Source of the DNA: Flavipsychrobacter stenotrophus
GTDB lineage: Bacteria; Bacteroidota; Bacteroidia; Chitinophagales; Chitinophagaceae
DNA length: 18,187 bases
Reading direction: 5' to 3'
Assembly: GCA_947379685.1 (NCBI GenBank)
Contig: CANCOG010000031.1
Location: forward strand, 1-18,187
Positions 14,853 through 18,187 of the stretch are shown piece by piece. The position numbers and the translations under genes were made by a program. The notes beneath the pieces are model-generated. The model was not told where the DNA came from. It was given only the letters and a program-made list of their open reading frames with translations, and did not search any database. Numbering within the stretch: position 1 is the stretch's first letter; each line of letters opens with the position of its first letter.

Positions 14853-15797
14853 ATGCCGCAGACGTATTATCTCGATAAAATTGATCTCACTCATCCACGT
14901 AGCCTGCAAACACTTGTAGAGAACCGGCGCATTTTTAACCTAAATAATTGCGAGCTCAATATTTTCGAATCTTACGAACAAACCTACCGGGTACCCCTTA
15001 CGTTCAATGACATGGTAATTACAAGTATGGTGAGGGGCAAGAAGGTGATGCACCTGTTCAATGAACCCGCGTTTGATTACCTGCCGGGTGAAACGGTGAT
15101 CGTTCCGGCGCAGGAGACAATGGTGATCGATTTTCCGGAGGCGCACGAACAAAGCCCTTCACAGTGCATCGCGCTGGCCGTAGATGCGGCCTATGTAAAC
15201 AATACCATTAACTACCTGAACGATTATTATAATACTGCCAGGGACGAAAAGCACGAATGGCGCCTGCAGTTCAATCAATATCATTTTGATAATGACGCTG
15301 AGATAACCTACCTGATCAACAAACTGATGCGGGTATGCAGCAGCACAGAAAAGGCAAAGAACATTTTTGCCGATCTCAACCTGAAAGAGCTACTGATAAG
15401 ATTGGTCCAGAGCCAGCACCTGGAGCAGGTAGAGGCAGAAGCCACCCTGCGAAGCAACAAGGGAAGGTTGCCCTTCGTTATTCACTTTATACACGAAAAC
15501 CTCACAAATAAAATACTCATCAACGAGGTGTGCCGGAAGGCTTACCTGAGCAGAAATGCGTTTTTTAAGTGGTTCAAGGAGCAACTGGGTATTACTCCAG
15601 TGGACTACATAAACAGAGAGCGAATTAAACTCGCCAAGCAACTACTGGCAGAGAACAAACACAGCATTGCGCAGATAAGCGCCAGCTGCGGATTTAGCGA
15701 TGCCAACTACTTCATACGCCTGTTCAGGAAATCGGAAGGGATAACGCCAGGAGCTTATAAGGATTGCGTCACAGGCCACCTGCATGTTGCTTTTTGA
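14853..15797 (+). CDS. AraC family transcriptional regulator (likely regulator of the aldehyde dehydrogenase genes)
   Basis: A 314-residue DNA-binding protein. The N-terminal half (about 35-180) is a beta-rich ligand-sensing domain of the AraC N-terminal type (NDMVITSMVRGKKVMHLF, FDYLPGETVIVPAQETMVIDFP). The C-terminal domain (about 205-304) holds the two helix-turn-helix units of AraC/XylS proteins: KILINEVCRKAYLSRNAFFKWFKE with GITPVDYINRERIKLAKQLL, then SIAQISASCGFSDANYFIRLFRK with GITPGAYK. All consensus positions look intact. The start ATG at 14853 is 15 nt after the shared ACTTTGTACAA motif. Divergent placement from the dehydrogenase gene suggests that it activates that operon in response to an aldehyde or alcohol. 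The inducer and autoregulation are inference. Confidence 0.95.
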   Translation: MPQTYYLDKIDLTHPRSLQTLVENRRIFNLNNCELNIFESYEQTYRVPLTFNDMVITSMVRGKKVMHLFNEPAFDYLPGETVIVPAQETMVIDFPEAHEQSPSQCIALAVDAAYVNNTINYLNDYYNTARDEKHEWRLQFNQYHFDNDAEITYLINKLMRVCSSTEKAKNIFADLNLKELLIRLVQSQHLEQVEAEATLRSNKGRLPFVIHFIHENLTNKILINEVCRKAYLSRNAFFKWFKEQLGITPVDYINRERIKLAKQLLAENKHSIAQISASCGFSDANYFIRLFRKSEGITPGAYKDCVTGHLHVAF

Positions 15798-15833
15798 TGC
15801 CCCAAACAATAAGGGAATCCCGAACGCTCTCAA

Positions 15834-15849
15834 TAACTTTGTACAAAGT
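15834..15849 (+). promoter_or_regulatory. Perfect 14-bp palindrome overlapping a -7 box upstream of the zinc-ribbon gene
   Basis: ACTTTGTACAAAGT at 15836-15849 is a perfect palindrome ending 8 nt before the ATG at 15858. Its left end overlaps TAACTTTG (15834-15841), a full match to the Bacteroidota -7 element TAnnTTTG. Its first 11 bases also occur at 14827-14837 upstream of the AraC gene. It may therefore be an operator placed over the promoter. Confidence 0.55.
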
Positions 15850-15857
15850 AATTCTTC

Positions 15858-16127
15858 ATGGACGAAATTAGGATCAGATGCCCGAAGTGTTCCTGGGAGC
15901 CAGATGGTAAGCCCTATTGGCAATGTACCTGCGGTCATGTCTGGAATACCTTTGCTACAGGAGCCCGTTGCCCCGCATGCCATAAAGTTTGGGAGTACAC
16001 AGCCTGCATTGTTACTGCCGGGGGCTGCCATGCAAGGCCGCCTCACCTGGACTGGTACGAAGGGCTGGATGGAATTGTAGAAAAATTAAAAGAAGAAATA
16101 CTGGCAACAAGGGAAGTTGAAGTTTAG
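15858..16127 (+). CDS. Small Cys-rich zinc-ribbon-like protein
   Basis: An 89-residue soluble protein. The first 60 residues carry eight cysteines: CPKC (8, 11), CTC (23, 25) followed by H27, CPAC (38, 41) followed by H42, and C50/C57 with H58. CPKC with CTCGH, and CPAC with the later pair, could each bind a zinc ion, as in zinc-ribbon or rubredoxin-type knuckles. The rest is WYEGLDGIVEKLKEEIL, a short acidic helix. I do not recognise a named family; similar small proteins are annotated as hypothetical. The ATG at 15858 follows the palindromic promoter region, 60 nt after the AraC stop on the same strand. Readthrough from the regulator and its own promoter are both possible. DNA, RNA or protein binding are all open. 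Confidence 0.75.
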   Translation: MDEIRIRCPKCSWEPDGKPYWQCTCGHVWNTFATGARCPACHKVWEYTACIVTAGGCHARPPHLDWYEGLDGIVEKLKEEILATREVEV

Positions 16128-16246
16128 CTGCCGCTGAGGATATTGCAAACTTATAGGCACTTCGCCAGCCATTTAACATTCTGTAGGTAAACGTTTGGTT
16201 CCTCATTCAGTCTATCACATTGAATCTCAAAAAATCACCCGCACGA

Positions 16247-16549
16247 ATGGCCACCGAAAGCAATAAATCACACCATATTCTCAATACGTCTGCTAACTTG
16301 TTTGGACTGTGTTTTGTGGTGTTTACCTCATTGAAAGCACTTAACCTCAACAGAGAGACTTATATAGACGAATTTACCGCAGCTTCCATGTTTCTGTTTA
16401 TGATCAGCAGCGCTACATCATTTTTATCTATAAGAAGTGAAACCAAAAGGAGTTTTATATATGAAAGGGTGGCCGATTACATTTTTATGGTTGGTTTGTT
16501 CACCCTTTTTCTTACTACTATGTTTATTGTTTTCAAGGTAATGCAATAG
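16247..16549 (+). CDS. Small three-helix membrane protein of unknown function
   Basis: A 100-residue protein from the ATG at 16247 (a TTG at 16220 would add nine residues and is less likely). It has a polar start (MATESNKSHHILN) and three hydrophobic segments: about 17-34 (LFGLCFVVFTSLKAL), about 47-64 (ASMFLFMISSATSFLSI) and about 76-98 (YIFMVGLFTLFLTTMFIVFKV). Charged loops lie between them (NRETYIDEF, RSETKRSFIYERVAD). The arrangement is that of a small inner-membrane protein; I know no function for it. It is separated by 119 nt from the zinc-ribbon gene and by 93 nt from the VOC gene, so it may be independently transcribed. Confidence 0.65.
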   Translation: MATESNKSHHILNTSANLFGLCFVVFTSLKALNLNRETYIDEFTAASMFLFMISSATSFLSIRSETKRSFIYERVADYIFMVGLFTLFLTTMFIVFKVMQ

Positions 16550-16598
16550 GGTGAGCGTTCCGTCTATTCAGAATGTACGCAACTAAAGCACGATTTTG

Positions 16599-16606
16599 TA
16601 TATTTG
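16599..16606 (+). promoter_or_regulatory. Putative -7 promoter element of the VOC-fold gene
   Basis: TATATTTG, a full match to TAnnTTTG, 36 nt upstream of the ATG at 16643. The possible TTG start at 16604 lies inside this box, which argues that translation begins at the ATG instead. Confidence 0.45.
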
Positions 16607-16642
16607 ACAGACCACATTAATGTTAATCTAAACTACAACCAG

Positions 16643-16993
16643 ATGATACGCGGCGTTCATACTATGTTCTACAGTTCCGAGGTTGAAAAGCTCAGGGTCT
16701 TTTTGAGAGATGTTATAGGCTTTAAAGCCAATGATATAGGTGGCGGCTGGCTGATTTTCGACTTGCCGGAAGCCGATCTGGGCTGTCATCCGGCTGATGA
16801 ACAGCATGCCCCGAGCGGTACCCAGGATATTTCCTTTTACTGCGACAATATCGAACAAACCGTTCAGGAACTCAAGGACAAAGGAGTTGTATTTAAAGGC
16901 GAGATCGAGGACCATGGCTATGGCTTCGTTACCCATTTCCTGGTACCAGGGAATTTTTATATTCAGTTGTACCAGCCGAAGTACGGGAAGTAA
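16643..16993 (+). CDS. VOC superfamily (glyoxalase/bleomycin-resistance fold) protein
   Basis: A 116-residue single-domain protein from the ATG at 16643. It shows the paired beta-alpha-beta-beta-beta modules of the vicinal oxygen chelate fold: GVHTMFYSSEVEKLRVFLRDVIGF (first strand with H6 and the helix), GGGWLIFDLPEADLGCHP, then DISFYCDNIEQTVQELKDKGV, and the last strand GNFYIQLYQPKY. In metal-dependent members the last strand reads IELYxP with glutamate as metal ligand; here the residue is glutamine (Q108). The enzyme may bind metal differently or not at all. Substrate is unknown; proteins of this size are often annotated only as glyoxalase-like. An upstream TTG (16604) would add 13 residues but lies within the probable promoter. 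Confidence 0.85.
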   Translation: MIRGVHTMFYSSEVEKLRVFLRDVIGFKANDIGGGWLIFDLPEADLGCHPADEQHAPSGTQDISFYCDNIEQTVQELKDKGVVFKGEIEDHGYGFVTHFLVPGNFYIQLYQPKYGK

Positions 16994-17003
16994 TTTATAA
17001 TAG

Positions 17004-17026
17004 ATTAGGGAACGCTTAAGCCCTAA
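17004..17026. terminator. Short hairpin after the VOC-fold gene
   Basis: TTAGGG (17004-17009) pairs with CCCTAA (17021-17026), and the loop contains the palindrome GCTTAAGC (17013-17020). There is a run of A's but no U-tail on the plus strand, so it is only a weak terminator candidate before the next gene. Confidence 0.25.
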
Positions 17027-17041
17027 AACATACCTTTATGC

Positions 17042-18187
17042 ATGCCGCCATTTGTACAGGGGTTAATTGTTGTTGTACTCAGTGCTATCGGTTATGTTTG
17101 GGCATTCAGGCTCAGCAAGCATAACAGGAATGCGCCTGCCCTTGTTTTACTGATGGGGGCTGGGCTTTTATTGCGGTTATATGCGGCATCGGATAATATG
17201 CTGCATGAATGGGATGAGCGTTATCACGCCCTGGTGGCCAAGCACCTGATGCAGCATTTTTTACGACCTACCTTGTATGATCAACAGTTGCTGCCATTCG
17301 ACTATCAGTGCTGGACCAATAATGGTGTCTGGCTGCATAAGCAGCCCATGGCCCTATGGCTGATTGCAATAAGTTTAAAAATATTCGGGTGTTATCCCTG
17401 GGTAGTTCGGCTGCCATCGGTGATACTTTCTACCATTGGCATAAAACTGATGTACGATATTGCAAAACAGCTATACAATTCCCAAACCGCTTTTGTCGCT
17501 GCTTTTCTTTACTCCATTCATGGACTTATTATTGAGCTTTCCGCCGGTAGAACGGATACCGACCACATAGATGCTATTTTCCTGTTTTTTGTAACGGCTG
17601 GTTTGTGGGCTGTTGTCAAATACCTGCGTTCTAATGGTTCGCTGTTATTTACAGCTCTTGTGGGTGCCTTTATGGGGATGGCTGTGCTTACGAAATGGTT
17701 GCCGGGTTTGGTAGTTTTCCCATTTTGGTTGGGCCTGGTTTACAAAAGGTATGGGTACAGGAAATTAATGGCTGATGGCTGTATGATTTTGGCCGTAGGT
17801 GCGGCAATTGCCCTTCCCTGGCAGTGGTATATTTTGCGCCAATTCCCGCTGGAAGCTAACTGGGAGTTCTCGTTCAACAAACGCCACTTTGGCGAAGTAC
17901 TGGAGGGGCATTCGGGTGGTTTCTGGTTTCATCTGAATCAGCTGAGGATCATTTACGGTGAGCTGGTCTACCTTCCTGTTGGTTGGTATTTTTACAGGAT
18001 CTACAAGGAAAGGAGAAGAACTGATATTGTTTTTGCCGGGCTGTTTGCGGGTGTATACCTTTTTTACTCCATCGCCGCTACAAAAATGCCAGCCTATACT
18101 ATTATTGCTGCGCCCGCCATCTTTATAATAACAGCGGAGGCTTTTTTTGCCTTTCGGCAGTCCGCCAAATCTCCCGGGTTTATGAAG
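17042..18187 (+). CDS. Family-39 (ArnT/PMT-like) membrane glycosyltransferase, 5' part (cut by window edge)
   Basis: An uninterrupted frame of 382 codons from the ATG at 17042 to the right edge, without a stop. The product is a polytopic membrane protein with an N-terminal helix (GLIVVVLSAIGYVWAF). It continues with the loop motif HEWDERYHALVAKHLM, whose D58-E59 pair matches the catalytic acidic loop of GT-C family-39 enzymes. KQPMALWLIAISLKIFG (100-116), WVVRLPSVILS (120-130), AGRTDTDHID (168-177) and ATKMPAYTIIAAPAIFI near the edge follow the ArnT/PMT template. Such enzymes transfer a sugar from a polyprenyl-phosphate donor to lipid A or proteins on the periplasmic face. Donor and acceptor are unknown. 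The start is chosen because other frames break immediately. The C-terminal part lies outside the window. Confidence 0.88.
   Translation, partial: MPPFVQGLIVVVLSAIGYVWAFRLSKHNRNAPALVLLMGAGLLLRLYAASDNMLHEWDERYHALVAKHLMQHFLRPTLYDQQLLPFDYQCWTNNGVWLHKQPMALWLIAISLKIFGCYPWVVRLPSVILSTIGIKLMYDIAKQLYNSQTAFVAAFLYSIHGLIIELSAGRTDTDHIDAIFLFFVTAGLWAVVKYLRSNGSLLFTALVGAFMGMAVLTKWLPGLVVFPFWLGLVYKRYGYRKLMADGCMILAVGAAIALPWQWYILRQFPLEANWEFSFNKRHFGEVLEGHSGGFWFHLNQLRIIYGELVYLPVGWYFYRIYKERRRTDIVFAGLFAGVYLFYSIAATKMPAYTIIAAPAIFIITAEAFFAFRQSAKSPGFMK

Noticed and set aside
15642..16046. Minus-strand frame of 134 codons overlapping the AraC and zinc-ribbon genes
   Set aside because: Overlaps two genes with clear protein features; no recognisable motif.

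Overview
The window is chromosomal DNA from a member of the Bacteroidota, most likely the Chitinophagaceae or a close relative. This placement rests on protein style (PheT, DnaA N-terminus, the DUF6452/DUF6048 pair), on start sites without Shine-Dalgarno sequences, and on several TAnnTTTG boxes of the Bacteroidota -7 type just upstream of genes. It is inference; no database search was possible.

Layout. (1) 1-92: the first 30 codons of dnaA on the minus strand, cut by the window edge, followed by about 770 bp of T-rich non-coding DNA and a strong bidirectional hairpin terminator (863-899). (2) 922-2238: the E2 acyltransferase of a 2-oxo acid dehydrogenase complex. (3) 2447-5156: a tandem pair of 425-residue paralogous polytopic membrane proteins resembling GT-C glycosyltransferases. 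(4) 5231-9128: a tight minus-strand operon, pheT, then a small coiled-coil protein, a DUF6452-like lipoprotein and a DUF6048-like outer-membrane protein. (5) 9372-12365: an acyl-carrier-like protein without the phosphopantetheine serine, a Wzx-type flippase, and a two-PAS protein with a histidine-kinase dimerisation helix but no ATPase domain. (6) 12694-15797: an aldehyde-handling divergon with a DUF779 protein and an aldehyde dehydrogenase on the minus strand and an AraC-type regulator on the plus strand. (7) 15858-16993: three small plus-strand genes: a Cys-rich zinc-ribbon-like protein, a three-helix membrane protein and a VOC/glyoxalase-fold protein. (8) 17042 to the right edge: the 5' part of a family-39 (ArnT/PMT-like) glycosyltransferase.

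How the genes work together. The clearest functional unit is the AraC / aldehyde dehydrogenase / DUF779 divergon. Hairpin terminators follow both the dehydrogenase and the DUF779 gene. An 11-base motif, ACTTTGTACAA, lies just upstream of the AraC gene and recurs, inside a perfect 14-bp palindrome, just upstream of the zinc-ribbon gene. This suggests the zinc-ribbon gene may share regulation with the divergon. The pheT operon joins translation with a division-type coiled coil and two envelope proteins. No mobile elements, CRISPR arrays, tRNA or rRNA genes were seen. The points most worth a second look are the serine-less carrier protein, the ATPase-less PAS/DHp protein, the tandem membrane duplication and the shared palindromic box.
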